From the NCBI GenBank assembly GCA_019233755.1, contig JAFAMD010000066.1, positions 1 through 64,000 on the forward strand: DNA of 64,000 nt, written 5' to 3'. The stretch's first letter is position 1. The number at the start of each line of letters is the position of its first letter. The notes beneath the pieces were generated by a model. It was given only the letters and a program-made list of their open reading frames with translations. It had not been told where the DNA came from and made no database searches. A program made the translations under genes and the position numbers. Below are positions 9,586 through 19,816 of this stretch, one piece after another. This stretch comes from Acidobacteriaceae bacterium (GTDB lineage: Bacteria; Acidobacteriota; Terriglobia; Bryobacterales; Bryobacteraceae).

Positions 9586-9803
9586 TCACACAGGCAAAGA
9601 TCGCGTACGTTCAGATACTGTCGACAGAAGCCGCGCGATCGACTTTGCGTGTAGGATTTGCAGACAACTCAATTGCATCCAGATTTCCATTGGCGTCTTG
9701 ACCCGATTGGTAGCGCCGTAACGGATATCCGGAGCCCATAATGCATTGTCCTGGACACCCATTATGGACAGCAAGCAACGTAAATTTAAGAAAATAAAGC
9801 TGC
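9586..9803. other. intergenic region, no gene seen
   Basis: The 218 bases between the zinc-ribbon protein and the 3' end of the tRNA-Ser gene hold no credible coding frame. The part next to the tRNA (9780-9800) is AT-rich and T-rich on the minus strand, which could help end tRNA transcription, but I find no clear hairpin. Confidence 0.4.
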
Positions 9804-9896
<93 letters not shown>

Positions 9897-9980
9897 AGGC
9901 AACCGCAGGTTCTTTGCAATCGTAACATGAGAGCGATTCTTTCCGATCCGGATAGCCACAACTGGTGCGACATTAGGGGT

Positions 9981-11441
9981 ATGACGAGTGTTTTCTCCAC
10001 GTCTGAGCCGCTTGTCCATACGAACTACGGTCTCTACATTGGCGGCGAGTGGGTTCAAACCGCCCGCAAAGACGAAGTCAGGCTACCCTATGACGGGTCG
10101 GTTGTAGGGATGGTTGCTCATGCTGAAGAGCCCCACATTGATGCTGCGGTACGTGCTGCACAAGAGGGGGCGCGTGCCATGGCTGCGCTGGCGAACTACG
10201 AGAGAGCCGAACTGCTCCTTCGCATCGCTGACCAAGTCCGTAAAGACGAACCTGAGCTCGCAAAACTGATCTGCTCGGAAACAGGCAAGCCCATCAAAGA
10301 AGCCCGTATAGAAGCCGGCCGCAGCGTGAATACCCTGATTGCCGCCGCGCACGAAGCCCGGCAATTGCACGGCGAGGTCGTGCCGATGGATTTCGCCTCC
10401 GGCGCGAAAGGCCGCATGGCGATCACAGTGCGCGAACCCCTAGGTGTCATCGGTGCCATCACGCCCTTCAATTTTCCTCTCAATTTGACCCTGCACAAGC
10501 TCGCGCCGGCACTCGCAGCCGGTAACGCCATTGTTGACAAGCCTGCCGAACGAACTCCGCTCAGTGCCCTTCGCCTCGCGGAGCTGGTTACCCGAGCCGG
10601 AGCCCCGAAGGGTGCATACAACGTGGTTACTGGGAATGGCCCTGCCATCGCCGGCCTCTTATTGGAAGACCCCCGTGTTGCCATGATCACGTTTACCGGA
10701 AGCATGCAGGTAGGCGCGTCGCTCCGCGCAAAAGCCGGTCTGAAGCGGGTCACGCTCGAGCTCGGCAACAACTCCGCCGTGATCCTCGAACCGGATGCCG
10801 ACCTCAACACCGCCGTGTCTCGCTCTGTTACGGGCGCGTTCAGCAATAATGGGCAGTCCTGCATCTCGCTGCAGCGCGTGTTCGTGCATGAATCGATCGC
10901 AAACGAGTACCTCGATCGGCTGGTCGCCGCCGTCGGAAACCTGAAGATCGGTCATCCCTATGAACCCACAACCGACATTTCTTCCTTGATCGATGAGACC
11001 GCTGCTATCCGGGTAGAGTCCTGGATCCGGCAGGCCGTCGACTCCGGCGCCCGGTTGCCTTGCGGCGGAAAGCGCACTTTCGCCACCGTTGAACCAGCGG
11101 TGCTGGCCGATGCTCCGGCCGCCGCGCGTATCTCCTGTGAAGAAGTCTTCGGTCCGGTTGTCTCTGTTTACAAATACCGGAATCTCGAAGATGCGCTCGC
11201 CCAGGCCAATAACACGCCTTATGGTCTCCAGGCCGGCATATTCACAAGCGACATGAAGCGTGCCTTCCAGGCAGCACGCGAACTGCAGTTCGCCGGCGTG
11301 ATTATCAACGACGTACCCACATTTCGCATGGACCACATGCCCTACGGCGGCATGAAAAACAGCGGGCTCGGCCGCGAGGGCCCCCGCTACGCCATCGAGG
11401 AGATGACCGAACTGAAGCTCATCTGCTGGCAAACGGAATAA
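9981..11441 (+). CDS. NAD(P)-dependent aldehyde dehydrogenase
   Basis: Oxidises an aldehyde to its carboxylate; cytoplasmic. From the ATG at 9981 it is 486 residues, a standard ALDH length; an ATG at 9927 would add 18. The cofactor region ITPFNFPLNLTLHKLAPALAAGNAIV and ITFTGSMQVG are typical. The general-base glutamate is in TLELGNNSAVI, where most members have ELGG. The catalytic cysteine is in NNGQSCISLQR, and the C-terminal EEVFGPVV and MPYGGMKNSGLGREG motifs are intact. The ELGN and IVDKPAERTPLSA variants recall the lactaldehyde/phosphonoacetaldehyde/GAPN-like subgroup. Substrate cannot be fixed from sequence or neighbours. Confidence 0.92.
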   Translation: MTSVFSTSEPLVHTNYGLYIGGEWVQTARKDEVRLPYDGSVVGMVAHAEEPHIDAAVRAAQEGARAMAALANYERAELLLRIADQVRKDEPELAKLICSETGKPIKEARIEAGRSVNTLIAAAHEARQLHGEVVPMDFASGAKGRMAITVREPLGVIGAITPFNFPLNLTLHKLAPALAAGNAIVDKPAERTPLSALRLAELVTRAGAPKGAYNVVTGNGPAIAGLLLEDPRVAMITFTGSMQVGASLRAKAGLKRVTLELGNNSAVILEPDADLNTAVSRSVTGAFSNNGQSCISLQRVFVHESIANEYLDRLVAAVGNLKIGHPYEPTTDISSLIDETAAIRVESWIRQAVDSGARLPCGGKRTFATVEPAVLADAPAAARISCEEVFGPVVSVYKYRNLEDALAQANNTPYGLQAGIFTSDMKRAFQAARELQFAGVIINDVPTFRMDHMPYGGMKNSGLGREGPRYAIEEMTELKLICWQTE

Positions 11442-11544
11442 CCGTCCGGGCGGGTTCGTCCAGCCCCTCTGGATGTCGCTGACGAAAGCCGCAGATCATG
11501 CGTCTCTGTTATTCTCGAAAGTTAAGGAACAGAAGAGGTTTTCT

Positions 11545-12288
11545 ATGTCCGGACATAGTAAATGGGCCACGATTAAACACAAAAAAGCGGCTCTCGACGC
11601 GAAGCGCGGCAAGGCATTCACGCGCCTCATCAAGGAAATCACGATCGCTGCCCGCAATGGCGGAGATCCCGACGCCAATCCTCGTCTGCGCACCGCGATT
11701 GTCGCCGCAAAGGCCGTCAGTATGCCGGCGGACAACATAAAGCGCGCTATCATGCGCGGCACCGGCGAGCTCGAAGGCGGTCAGATCGACGAGATTCTTT
11801 TCGAAGGCTACGGTCCCGGTGGTGCGGCGGTTCTGGTCAACGTCGCAACCGATAACCGCAACCGAACGGTTAGCGAGATCCGTCACCTGTTCTCCAAGAA
11901 CGGCGGAAACCTCGGCGAGCAAGGCAGTGTTTCCTGGATGTTCGAACGCAAAAGCCAGATCATTGTCGATGGCGAAAAGGTGACCGAAGACCAGTTGATG
12001 AACATTGTTCTCGATGCCGGCGCGGACGATATCCGTAACCAGGGGGGCGCCTGGGAAGTCCTCTCAGCTCCTGAGTCGCATGAGGCCATTCTGCATGCTC
12101 TCGAGAAGGCGGGCATTCCGAACGAATCGGCTGAAATCGCTATGATCCCGAAGAACACGGTCAAACTTGAAGGCAAAAACGCGACCGCCATGCTCAAGCT
12201 GTACGATGCGCTCGAGGAACATGACGATGTGCAAAACGTCTACGGCAACTACGAGGTGGACGAAGCGGAAGTAGAGGCCCTGGCCTAA
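11545..12288 (+). CDS. yebC: YebC/PmpR family transcription/translation regulator
   Basis: A 247-residue member of the widely conserved YebC family, whose members act as DNA-binding regulators or help ribosomes through proline stretches. The start at 11545 gives the invariant N-terminus MSGHSKWATIKHKKAALDAK, with a purine-rich Shine-Dalgarno (GAAGAGG) in front; the open frame to 11473 adds an unconserved extension. Family features include GGDPDANPRLRTAI, MPADNIKRAI and EGYGPGGAA. Directly upstream of ruvC, which is the classic yebC-ruvC order and suggests co-transcription. Confidence 0.96.
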   Translation: MSGHSKWATIKHKKAALDAKRGKAFTRLIKEITIAARNGGDPDANPRLRTAIVAAKAVSMPADNIKRAIMRGTGELEGGQIDEILFEGYGPGGAAVLVNVATDNRNRTVSEIRHLFSKNGGNLGEQGSVSWMFERKSQIIVDGEKVTEDQLMNIVLDAGADDIRNQGGAWEVLSAPESHEAILHALEKAGIPNESAEIAMIPKNTVKLEGKNATAMLKLYDALEEHDDVQNVYGNYEVDEAEVEALA

Positions 12289-12336
12289 GGGACCGCGCGA
12301 AGGCGCGACCTGTCAACACACGGCTGAATTCCTGGA

Positions 12337-12834
12337 ATGCGAATCGTCGGAATAGACTGCGGTAGCGAACGAACCGGCTTCGGAGTCATCGATACCGACG
12401 GGCGGTCTCATCAATACGTGGCGGCCGGCGTTATTCGCACCAAAACCTCAGAGCCGCTCGAAGTTCGCCTGCACCGAATCGCTGGCGGACTTCGCAAGGT
12501 GTTCGTTGAGTGGCGCCCCGATGCGGTGGCGGTCGAGGAAGTGTTTCACGCCGTGAACACCAAATCCGCGCTGAAGTTGGCACATGTGCGGGGAGTCGCT
12601 CTGCTCCTCGCGGCCGAGGCCGATGTTCCCGTCAGCGAATACTCACCGCTCGAAGTGAAGATCAGCGTCGTCGGGTACGGCCGCGCGGAGAAACAGCAGG
12701 TTCAGATGATGGTCCTGTCGCTTCTTGGCATCGGTCAGCAGTTCGAGTCCTTTGATGCGACCGACGCGCTCGCGGTCGCCATTTGCCATGGCACGCGATT
12801 CAATTATCCGTCCGCTGTGGGAGCCCAGCGGTGA
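12337..12834 (+). CDS. ruvC: crossover junction endodeoxyribonuclease RuvC
   Basis: Resolves Holliday junctions as a dimer with RuvAB. It is 165 residues, normal length. The acidic catalytic residues are visible: D7 in [14 protein letters not shown], a glutamate in [11 protein letters not shown], and the aspartates in [29 protein letters not shown] and [17 protein letters not shown] are family motifs. It starts 48 bases after yebC and its TGA overlaps the GTG start of the next gene, so it heads a tightly coupled operon. ruvA and ruvB are not in the window. Confidence 0.96.
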   Translation: MRIVGIDCGSERTGFGVIDTDGRSHQYVAAGVIRTKTSEPLEVRLHRIAGGLRKVFVEWRPDAVAVEEVFHAVNTKSALKLAHVRGVALLLAAEADVPVSEYSPLEVKISVVGYGRAEKQQVQMMVLSLLGIGQQFESFDATDALAVAICHGTRFNYPSAVGAQR

Positions 12835-13475
12835 AGACCCTTCTAGCCGGCATTCTGTTCGCTTCGTCGGCCCTCTGTGCCTCCCCGAAGCTCAGCTATT
12901 CACGAAGTTTTCCTGGCAGCGATCCCGAATACTTCCTTGTCCAGGTGGACCGAAACGGCTCTCTTGAATATAAGGAGTCGCCCAATGACGACCATCCGGT
13001 CAAAGCTCAGCTCCAGGAGGCAGAGGTCACGCTGCTGTTTTCGACTGCCGAGAAGCTGAACTACTTTAAGTCGCCTTTGGAATCCGGCCTGAAGGTCGCG
13101 AACACCGGCAAGAAGACGTTCCGTTACGAAGACGAGAATGGAACCGCTTCGGAAACGACGTTCAATTATTCGACGAATGAGTCTGCCCGCGATTTACTCG
13201 AGCGCTTTGAAAATATTGCTGCAACCGAGCACGCATATCTCGACCTCGACCGCACCGTCCATTACGACAAGTTGGGAGTGAATGATGCTCTTGCCACAAT
13301 TGAGGCTCTCTGGTTGCACAAGCAACTTACCGCTCCTCAACAGTTTGTTCCCTTGCTGACTCGCATCTCTACCCACGAGTCGTTTATGCATCTCGTACGG
13401 GAACGCGCCGCCCGCTTGAAAGATGAGTTTCAGGGAGCCACTCCCTCCGCTTCAACGGATCCCAAACAAAAATGA
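12831..13475 (+). CDS. hypothetical secreted protein in the ruvC-deoB operon
   Basis: Not recognised. The likely start is the GTG at 12831, overlapping the ruvC stop as GTGA; this gives 214 residues with a clean signal peptide ([19 protein letters not shown]). The mature part is hydrophilic and mixed alpha/beta, without cysteines in a motif or known catalytic signature, and ends in a low-complexity tail ([13 protein letters not shown]). Its stop overlaps the deoB start as ATGA. Four-base overlaps on both sides show translational coupling with ruvC and deoB, although an exported protein has no obvious link to either. Confidence 0.7.
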   Translation: MKTLLAGILFASSALCASPKLSYSRSFPGSDPEYFLVQVDRNGSLEYKESPNDDHPVKAQLQEAEVTLLFSTAEKLNYFKSPLESGLKVANTGKKTFRYEDENGTASETTFNYSTNESARDLLERFENIAATEHAYLDLDRTVHYDKLGVNDALATIEALWLHKQLTAPQQFVPLLTRISTHESFMHLVRERAARLKDEFQGATPSASTDPKQK

Positions 13476-14647
13476 ATCATCCGGCGTTTGATCGGGTTAT
13501 CTGGATCGTCCTCGATAGCGTTGGCATTGGAGCTATGCCTGACGCCGCCGCCTATGGCGATGTGGGCAGCGACACTCTGGGCAACATCGCAAAACGGCGC
13601 TGTTTCGATTTACCAAATCTGCGCCGTATAGGACTGGCGAACATTAAACCACTGCCTGGCCTGACGCCTCTGGACGTTCCCGCCGGAGCATTCGGCAGAT
13701 GCGCGTTAGCCTCCCCGGGCAAAGATACGACCACCGGACATTGGGAGATGGCCGGCATCATTCTGGAAAAGCCGTTCCCGCTCTATCCGCACGGCTTTCC
13801 TGCCGACCTGATCGCCGCCTTTGAGTCCAAAATCGGCCGCAAAACTCTCGGCAACAAAGCGGCATCGGGTACGGAGATCATTCAGGAACTCGGCGAAGAG
13901 CACATGCGTACGGGCTCGCCGATTGTTTACACATCGGCTGACAGTGTGTTTCAGATTGCCGCACACGAGCAGGTCATTCCGGTCCCGGAACTCTACCGCA
14001 TTTGCGAGATCGCGCGTGCGCTGCTTTGCGGGCCGCATGAGGTCGGCCGCGTCATTGCCCGGCCGTTCGAAGGCAGCTCGGGCCATTTCGTCCGCACCGC
14101 GAACCGCCACGATTATGCTGTTCCACCACCGCAGGGAATGTTGCTTGATCGCCTGGCGGAAAACGGTGTGCCCGTGACCGCCATCGGCAAGATCTCCGAC
14201 ATCTTTCTTGGCCGCGGTATCACCAGCTCCGTCAAGACGAAGAACAATGCGGACGGCATGCAGCAGATTCTTGCAGTCATGCAAAACTTCCCGCACGGAC
14301 TCATCTTCGCGAACCTGGTCGACTTCGATCAGCAATACGGGCACCGCAATGATGTCGAAGGCTATGCCTTGGCCCTCGAAGCGGTCGACCGTTGGTTGCC
14401 ATCCCTGGAAATGCAGAAGGGCGACGTGCTCATTCTGACCGCGGATCACGGCTGCGATCCGACAACGCCTTCTACAGACCACTCGCGCGAGTACACACCG
14501 CTTCTGGTCTATGGCAGCGGAGTAAAGCCTGGCGTAAGCCTCGGGACCCGCCGCACCCTGGCGGATATCGGTCAAACTGTCGCCGCGAATTTCAGAACGG
14601 CCATTGGCGCCGGTACCAGTTTCCTGCCGGACATTCAGAAAGGATAA
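13472..14647 (+). CDS. deoB: phosphopentomutase
   Basis: Interconverts ribose/deoxyribose 1- and 5-phosphate in nucleoside salvage; alkaline-phosphatase superfamily with two Mn ions. It is 391 residues, the usual length. The first metal motif is [18 protein letters not shown]. The phosphorylated threonine lies in [34 protein letters not shown] and [21 protein letters not shown] complete the metal site. Its ATG overlaps the stop of the secreted protein gene, and tpiA follows 19 bases on. Confidence 0.96.
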   Translation: MNHPAFDRVIWIVLDSVGIGAMPDAAAYGDVGSDTLGNIAKRRCFDLPNLRRIGLANIKPLPGLTPLDVPAGAFGRCALASPGKDTTTGHWEMAGIILEKPFPLYPHGFPADLIAAFESKIGRKTLGNKAASGTEIIQELGEEHMRTGSPIVYTSADSVFQIAAHEQVIPVPELYRICEIARALLCGPHEVGRVIARPFEGSSGHFVRTANRHDYAVPPPQGMLLDRLAENGVPVTAIGKISDIFLGRGITSSVKTKNNADGMQQILAVMQNFPHGLIFANLVDFDQQYGHRNDVEGYALALEAVDRWLPSLEMQKGDVLILTADHGCDPTTPSTDHSREYTPLLVYGSGVKPGVSLGTRRTLADIGQTVAANFRTAIGAGTSFLPDIQKG

Positions 14648-14666
14648 ACCGAGCATTTCAGAGCCT

Positions 14667-15434
14667 ATGAGACGGCGCATTGCAGCGGCGAATTGGAAGA
14701 TGTACAAGACTCCGCAGGAAACGGTCCGATTTTTCGATAAATTCAAGCAGTTTCCGGATGCTACGGATCACTGTGAAGTCGTCATCTTTCCTGCAGCCCT
14801 GGATATTCCTGCCGCCGTGCAATCCACGCTGGAGACGCCCATCCAGATAGGTGGTCAAAACATCTTTTGGGCGCAGGAAGGCGCGTACACCGGTGAAATC
14901 TCGGCCGATATGATGCGTGCCGCGGGCGCCACCTGGGTTCTCGTTGGCCATAGCGAGCGGCGCCACCAGGTCTGCCATGAAACCGATGCGGAGGTGCTCA
15001 AGAAAGCGCAGGCTGCCATTGCCGCGGGACTCACGCCCGTCATCTGCGTTGGCGAGCGCTACGAAGAACATAAAGCCGGGAAGGCGCATGACGTTCTGAT
15101 TCGCCAGTTTGCCGGTGGAATCGCGGGTCTCACAGAGGAGCAGTTCGCGAAAATCGTAATCGCATACGAACCCGTCTGGGCCATCGGAACCGGCCAGACG
15201 GCAACACCTCAGATTGCCTCCGAAGCACACAAGTTGATCCGCGGCGAGGCGGCGAAGCGCTTCGGCGAGGAGGCTGCGGAGAACGTTCGCATCCTATACG
15301 GCGGCAGCGTGAAACCCGAAAACATCGAAGGACTCATGCGCGAGCCGCAGATCGATGGAACCCTCGTAGGAGGCGCCAGCCTCGACCCCGACTCGTTCGC
15401 CAAAATCGTGCAGGCTTCGCGCCCGTTGTCCTGA
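14667..15434 (+). CDS. tpiA: triosephosphate isomerase
   Basis: Interconverts dihydroxyacetone phosphate and glyceraldehyde 3-phosphate in the cytoplasm. The ATG at 14667 gives 255 residues. Catalytic lysine is K11 in AAANWKM, the histidine is in LVGHSERRHQ, and the base glutamate is in AYEPVWAIGTGQTATP. The phosphate loop YGGSVKPENI is intact. The open frame reaches back into deoB, but the conserved N-terminus fixes the start. Last gene of the ruvC-deoB-tpiA unit; a hairpin follows at once. Confidence 0.97.
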   Translation: MRRRIAAANWKMYKTPQETVRFFDKFKQFPDATDHCEVVIFPAALDIPAAVQSTLETPIQIGGQNIFWAQEGAYTGEISADMMRAAGATWVLVGHSERRHQVCHETDAEVLKKAQAAIAAGLTPVICVGERYEEHKAGKAHDVLIRQFAGGIAGLTEEQFAKIVIAYEPVWAIGTGQTATPQIASEAHKLIRGEAAKRFGEEAAENVRILYGGSVKPENIEGLMREPQIDGTLVGGASLDPDSFAKIVQASRPLS

Positions 15435-15438
15435 TAGA

Positions 15439-15468
15439 GGCTCGCGAAGCCTATTGCTTCCGCGAGCC
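15439..15468. terminator. probable bidirectional terminator hairpin
   Basis: The arms GGCTCGCG-AAG (15439-15449) and CTTCCGCGAGCC (15457-15468) pair over 11 positions with one bulged base and a 7-base loop. It sits five bases after the tpiA stop and contains the last codons of the converging dioxygenase gene. There is no long U tract, so termination may be weak or Rho-assisted. Confidence 0.45.
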
Positions 15469-16458
15469 GAAGCCGAGTTTATTGAACCAGGATGTCTTTC
15501 GCTTCCGCGACTCGGGAGTTGCGGTTTGCGGTGGATTCGGTTGCGGAATTTCGTAGTACGAGGACGAATAGTATCCGTTCCGATACCAGCCCTTCGTCCG
15601 CCGGTCGGGCCGGAAAGCAAAGTAATTTGGTTCTGCGCGGTTTGGGCAGAAATGTCCCACCAGGCTGCGGCGCGTCAGCGAACGATCCTGTATCGGGCTG
15701 CCTCCATGCGCCAGATCGGCAGCCCAGATCAGCGCGTCGCCCTTTTGGGGCCGGAATATCTCCGTCCGCAAGCCCATCCGCTCCGCGTTCTCTCCCAACA
15801 GCCGGATCCACTGCTGCTGCTGTTCAGCACCGTCGCGGGGCTCTGACCAGTGTTTAAACTCGCCGCTAAAATGAAATTCCGGCATGCGATGGCTGCCCGG
15901 AATGTAGATCAGTTCCCCGGAACCCTCCCGGACATCCTCGAGTGCAATCCAAGTTGCGGCCAGTTCCATAGGAGAGTTGACGACTACATAGCCCGTGTCT
16001 TGGTGCAACGCTCCTTCCGACCCCATTTCGAAGCTGAGACTCTGGAACAGGAGCGGCGCGTCATCGAAAATGATTCGCATGAACCGCGCAATGGAGTCGC
16101 TGAGCAGCAAGTCGAGCGCGGACTCATAGTAGACATAGCTATCTACCACTCGTGTTTGCACGCGTGGCGCGCCTGCTGCTAATGGCTTGCCATAATATTC
16201 AGTCGGATTCTGGATCAGCAATCGCTCGTCGCCGCGCTCCCAGGCGGCCGCGATGTCACACTCGAACCGGTCACAGGCCGAAGCGGGAACCGCACCAGGA
16301 AGAATCAGATAGCCGTTCTTTTCGAAAAACCGGACCTGATCTGCTTCGTCCTTGCTTATCTCGCCTTTTCTCTGGCGCTCAACGAGAGCATCTTCAAAAT
16401 CTCTGCGGTCAATCCAAAGTCCGCCGTACCTGCTGAAATAGGTAGGGGCTGTTGCCAT
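15451..16458 (-). CDS. phytanoyl-CoA dioxygenase (PhyH) family protein
   Basis: A predicted Fe(II)/2-oxoglutarate oxygenase of 335 residues from the ATG at 16458; in-frame sequence to 16530 looks non-conserved. The iron facial triad is visible as HQDTGY (histidine, aspartate) and a distal histidine in DLAHGGSPIQDRSLTRRSL, where the arginine would bind 2-oxoglutarate. VRFFEKNGYLILPGAV is the family's usual N-terminal motif. The C-terminus is basic and proline-rich. Such enzymes hydroxylate very different small molecules, and the neighbours do not identify a substrate. Confidence 0.85.
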   Translation of the reverse strand: MATAPTYFSRYGGLWIDRRDFEDALVERQRKGEISKDEADQVRFFEKNGYLILPGAVPASACDRFECDIAAAWERGDERLLIQNPTEYYGKPLAAGAPRVQTRVVDSYVYYESALDLLLSDSIARFMRIIFDDAPLLFQSLSFEMGSEGALHQDTGYVVVNSPMELAATWIALEDVREGSGELIYIPGSHRMPEFHFSGEFKHWSEPRDGAEQQQQWIRLLGENAERMGLRTEIFRPQKGDALIWAADLAHGGSPIQDRSLTRRSLVGHFCPNRAEPNYFAFRPDRRTKGWYRNGYYSSSYYEIPQPNPPQTATPESRKRKTSWFNKLGFGSRKQ

Positions 16459-16563
16459 GAAACTGAAAGGACTCCTGTTTGTGAATGCGGCCAAGCCGTG
16501 AGAAATTACTCGCGTTAAGGCCGTCCCCAAACTAACACACGTCTGCAGCTGAGCCCGAAGTCC

Positions 16564-17817
16564 CTACGAATCGCGCTCCGGCTTATCCCCTGCCGCTTTT
16601 CCCGGCAGATCGTAAGGGTTATCGTGCACCCGTTCGCGAATACCTGCCTTCAGCGTTTTCGCGAGCGAAATACTTTGGGAGCCGAACCGATCGCGAATAT
16701 GATCCACTGACCGGAACGCTTGCCGCAAGCGCGCCGTCCGAGGCTCTTCGAGTAAGCTCATCTGCCCCTCAGTCTCCTGCAGCCCGCCCGCATGCACACC
16801 CAGAAGCCGAATCAGCGTCCGGCCGTCCCACGCCTGCCGGAACAGATGGATCACCGCTCCGGCTACCTCATTATCAAGTTGGGTTGCGTGATCGAGCGTC
16901 GAAGCCCGCGTGATCGTCACGAAATCTTCGTCGCGCAGCTTTAGCTGAATCGTGCGCGCATACAACCGGTGTTCGCGCAGACGTTTGGCCACCATCTCCG
17001 ACAGCTTCAGGAGTACCGTCTCCAACTGCTCGCGCTCTGCCGTGTCCTCTCCAAAAGTGTGCTCATGGCTGATCGACTTCGGATCTTCTGCCGCGCCGAT
17101 CTCCGTATCGAACCATCCGCCGGCATCTGCGCCGCGCGCCTTTCCCGCCAGCGCTAATCCCCAGCGCCCGAAATGTGATGCCAGAAGGTGTTCGTCCAGT
17201 GCCGCCAGATCTCCCACTTTCCGAATGCCGAGTTTGTGCAGGGCCGCTTCCGTTTTCTTGCCGACTCCCGGTATCTTCCGAACCTCCAGCGGCGCCAGAA
17301 AACGCGCTTCTTGCCCCGGCAGAATGTAGAGCGCGCCGTTCGGCTTTGCCTGGTCCGACGAAACCTTCGCCACCAGCCGCGATGCCGCCAAACCGAGCGA
17401 AGAGCGCAGGTGCGTCTGGCTGCGAATCATTTCGTGCAGCGCATGTGCCGCTTTCAACGCCGGTCCATGCAACCTCTCGGTGCCCGTCAGGTCGAGATAG
17501 GCCTCATCGATTGAAGCCATTTCCACAAGCGGAGAGAACTGCTCTAAGATTTCATAGACTTTCTTGGAGTATTGTCGGTAGCGCTCGGGATGCCCATCCA
17601 CGAAGATCGCCTGGGGGCAAAGTTGGCCGGCTGTTCGCAGCGGCATCGCCGAATGCACGCCAAATTTCCGGGCCGCATACGAAGCCGCGGCCACCACGCC
17701 GCGCTGATTCGCTTTGCCGCCCACAATTACCGGTTTGCCCCTTAGTGAGGGGTCGAACAACTCCTCCACCGACACGAAGAACGCGTCCATGTCGACGTGG
17801 CAAATCAGCCTTTGCAT
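16564..17817 (-). CDS. dinB: DNA polymerase IV (Y family)
   Basis: Error-prone translesion polymerase of 417 residues. Catalytic carboxylates are in HVDMDAFFVSVEE near the N-terminus and MASIDEAYLDLTG (about residues 100-112). KPVIVGGKANQRGVVAAASY and the helix-hairpin-helix PGVGKKTEAALHKLGI are typical. A beta-clamp-like stretch may be QMSLLEE in the C-terminal tail. It lies 17 bases after prmC in the same direction, so it may be read from the prfA-prmC transcript. No LexA-type operator was found. Confidence 0.96.
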   Translation of the reverse strand: MQRLICHVDMDAFFVSVEELFDPSLRGKPVIVGGKANQRGVVAAASYAARKFGVHSAMPLRTAGQLCPQAIFVDGHPERYRQYSKKVYEILEQFSPLVEMASIDEAYLDLTGTERLHGPALKAAHALHEMIRSQTHLRSSLGLAASRLVAKVSSDQAKPNGALYILPGQEARFLAPLEVRKIPGVGKKTEAALHKLGIRKVGDLAALDEHLLASHFGRWGLALAGKARGADAGGWFDTEIGAAEDPKSISHEHTFGEDTAEREQLETVLLKLSEMVAKRLREHRLYARTIQLKLRDEDFVTITRASTLDHATQLDNEVAGAVIHLFRQAWDGRTLIRLLGVHAGGLQETEGQMSLLEEPRTARLRQAFRSVDHIRDRFGSQSISLAKTLKAGIRERVHDNPYDLPGKAAGDKPERDS

Positions 17818-17834
17818 TTCTCACACTCGCGTGG

Positions 17835-18674
17835 TCAAGAACTCTCGAGCGTCGCTCCGATCACCCGCGGCCATCCCGCCAGGTCTGAGATGACGGACAC
17901 GTCCCGCCAGCGCGCTGCCAGCATATCGCGAACGCCCCCCAGCGATTGATAGCCTAGCTCCATAATGAGCCGTCCGCCGGGCTTAACCGCCGTCTCCGCT
18001 TGCGTAATCAGCCGTTGATAAATCTCCAATCCGCTGTTGCCGGCGAATAGCGCCAGGTGAGGCTCCCAATCCCGCACTTCGGTTTGCATGTTCGCCGCGT
18101 CCCCACCCGGGACATATGGCGGATTCGACAACAGCACGTCGATACTCTGCGGCCGAACCGATTCAAGCAGGTCTCCCGCAAAAAAGCTTACCGCCGCTCC
18201 GAGCCTTTTGCGGTTCCGCTCCGCCACGCCGAGCGCCGCAAGCGACACGTCGGATGCCAGCATCTCGCGCCCGCTCTCGAGCGCCAGGCTGACTGCAATA
18301 GCTCCCGATCCCGTGCCGACGTCCAGCACGCGCGGCGCGGTGTGATCACGCAAATACTCGAGCGCAGCTTCCACCAGGTGCTCGGTTTCGGGGCGGGGAA
18401 TGAGCACGTTCTCGTTGACGTAGAAATCCCGCCCGAAGAACTCTTGCTTGTGCGTAATGTATTGGGTTGGCTTGCCCTTCAACCGCTCGTTCAGGTAGCG
18501 GCCGTAGTGAATCCACCAAAGCTCGATCAGTTCATCCTGAGCATGCGCGTAAAGGTAGGTGCGATCGTGCTGCGTGGCATGCGCTAAAAGCACTTCTGCG
18601 GTGAGCCGCGGAACAGGCACCCCGGCTTTCTCCAGAATTTCGGTGCCCTGCAGCAGGGCGGTTTGAATCGTCAC
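17835..18674 (-). CDS. prmC: peptide chain release factor N5-glutamine methyltransferase
   Basis: Methylates the glutamine of the GGQ motif of release factors, using S-adenosylmethionine. It is 279 residues. The N-terminal helical domain is followed by a Rossmann methyltransferase core, with the SAM motif VLDVGTGSGAIAVSLAL and the signature LLSNPPYVPGG that binds the target glutamine. It lies 18 bases downstream of prfA, its substrate's gene, the standard prfA-prmC pairing. Confidence 0.96.
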   Translation of the reverse strand: MTIQTALLQGTEILEKAGVPVPRLTAEVLLAHATQHDRTYLYAHAQDELIELWWIHYGRYLNERLKGKPTQYITHKQEFFGRDFYVNENVLIPRPETEHLVEAALEYLRDHTAPRVLDVGTGSGAIAVSLALESGREMLASDVSLAALGVAERNRKRLGAAVSFFAGDLLESVRPQSIDVLLSNPPYVPGGDAANMQTEVRDWEPHLALFAGNSGLEIYQRLITQAETAVKPGGRLIMELGYQSLGGVRDMLAARWRDVSVISDLAGWPRVIGATLESS

Positions 18675-18692
18675 GCTCCGGTGACGCCGTGT

Positions 18693-19775
18693 TTAAGCGG
18701 CCTGGCCTTCCGCACCGCGCAACCGTTCCGCCGTGTAATAGCTGGTCAGTGCGTCGATCACCGCCTGTAATCGGCCCTCCATGATGAGATCCAGCTGGTG
18801 CAGCGTCAACCCGATACGGTGGTCGGTCAAGCGGTTTTGCGGGAAGTTATAGGTCCGGATCTTCTCGCTGCGGTCGCCGGTTCCCACCATGCTCTTCCGT
18901 TCTGCACCGATGGCCGCGAGCTGTTTCTCCAGTTCCATCTGGTAAAGCCGCGACCGAAGCACTTGCATCGCCTTCGAGCGGTTCTTGATCTGCGACTTCT
19001 CGTCCTGGCAGGAAACCACCGTGTTCGTCGGTAGATGCGTGATGCGTACCGCCGAATAAGTTGTGTTCACTGACTGGCCGCCCGGACCCGACGAACAGAA
19101 TGTGTCGATGCGCAGATCCTTCGCGTCGATGTGTACGTCCACTTCGTCTGCCTCCGGCATGACGACAACAGTGATGGTCGATGTGTGGACGCGGCCCTGG
19201 GTCTCGGTTGCCGGTACGCGCTGTACCCGGTGCACGCCGCTCTCATATTTCATCCGGCTGTACACCTTTTTCCCGCTCACCATCGCGATCACTTCGCTCA
19301 GTCCTCCGACCGAAGACTCGCTCATCGAAGTGATTTCTACCTTCCAGCCCTGCTCTTCCGCATACCGCGTGTACATGCGGAAAACCTCGGCCGCGAACAA
19401 TGAAGCTTCATCGCCGCCCGCGCCCTTGCGGATCTCGAGCACGACGTTCTTCTCGTCATTCGGATCCTTTGGCAGCAGCAGAATCTGCAGTTCGTGCTCG
19501 ATCGCCGCCAACTCCGGCTCCAGGCGCGTCACTTCCAGCTCCGCCATCTGCCGCAGATCCGGATCGGTTTCCTCCAGCATGACGCGCGCATCCCGCAGCT
19601 CCTGGTCCACCTTCTTCCATTCAAGGAATTTGGTGACCAGCTCAGTCAATTCGCTGTGGGCTTTGGAGACTTTGCGGTACTCATCGGGGTCATTGATTAC
19701 CGCCGGATCGGCCATCTTAGCCGTCAGCTCGTTATACCGCGCCTCGGCCTGTTCTAATCGATCGATATATTGCAT
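18693..19775 (-). CDS. prfA: peptide chain release factor 1
   Basis: Recognises UAA/UAG stop codons and triggers peptide release. It is 360 residues, standard length. The catalytic GGQ is in [18 protein letters not shown], the stop-codon-reading PAT tripeptide is in [16 protein letters not shown], and RIDTFCSSG is conserved. A DUF1385 membrane protein gene precedes it by 41 bases and prmC follows by 18, consistent with one operon (DUF1385-prfA-prmC-dinB). Confidence 0.97.
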   Translation of the reverse strand: MQYIDRLEQAEARYNELTAKMADPAVINDPDEYRKVSKAHSELTELVTKFLEWKKVDQELRDARVMLEETDPDLRQMAELEVTRLEPELAAIEHELQILLLPKDPNDEKNVVLEIRKGAGGDEASLFAAEVFRMYTRYAEEQGWKVEITSMSESSVGGLSEVIAMVSGKKVYSRMKYESGVHRVQRVPATETQGRVHTSTITVVVMPEADEVDVHIDAKDLRIDTFCSSGPGGQSVNTTYSAVRITHLPTNTVVSCQDEKSQIKNRSKAMQVLRSRLYQMELEKQLAAIGAERKSMVGTGDRSEKIRTYNFPQNRLTDHRIGLTLHQLDLIMEGRLQAVIDALTSYYTAERLRGAEGQAA

Positions 19776-19816
19776 GCAGATAGAGTGCGCCCTGAGCGCT
19801 CTTTCCTAATTCTCGT

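Noticed and set aside
12292..12310. Small GC hairpin (CGCGC/GCGCG) after yebC as a terminator
   Set aside because: Only five base pairs with no U tract, and yebC-ruvC is a usual operon.
13706..14746. 346-codon minus-strand open frame
   Set aside because: Antisense to deoB, which has intact catalytic motifs; no recognisable product on this strand.
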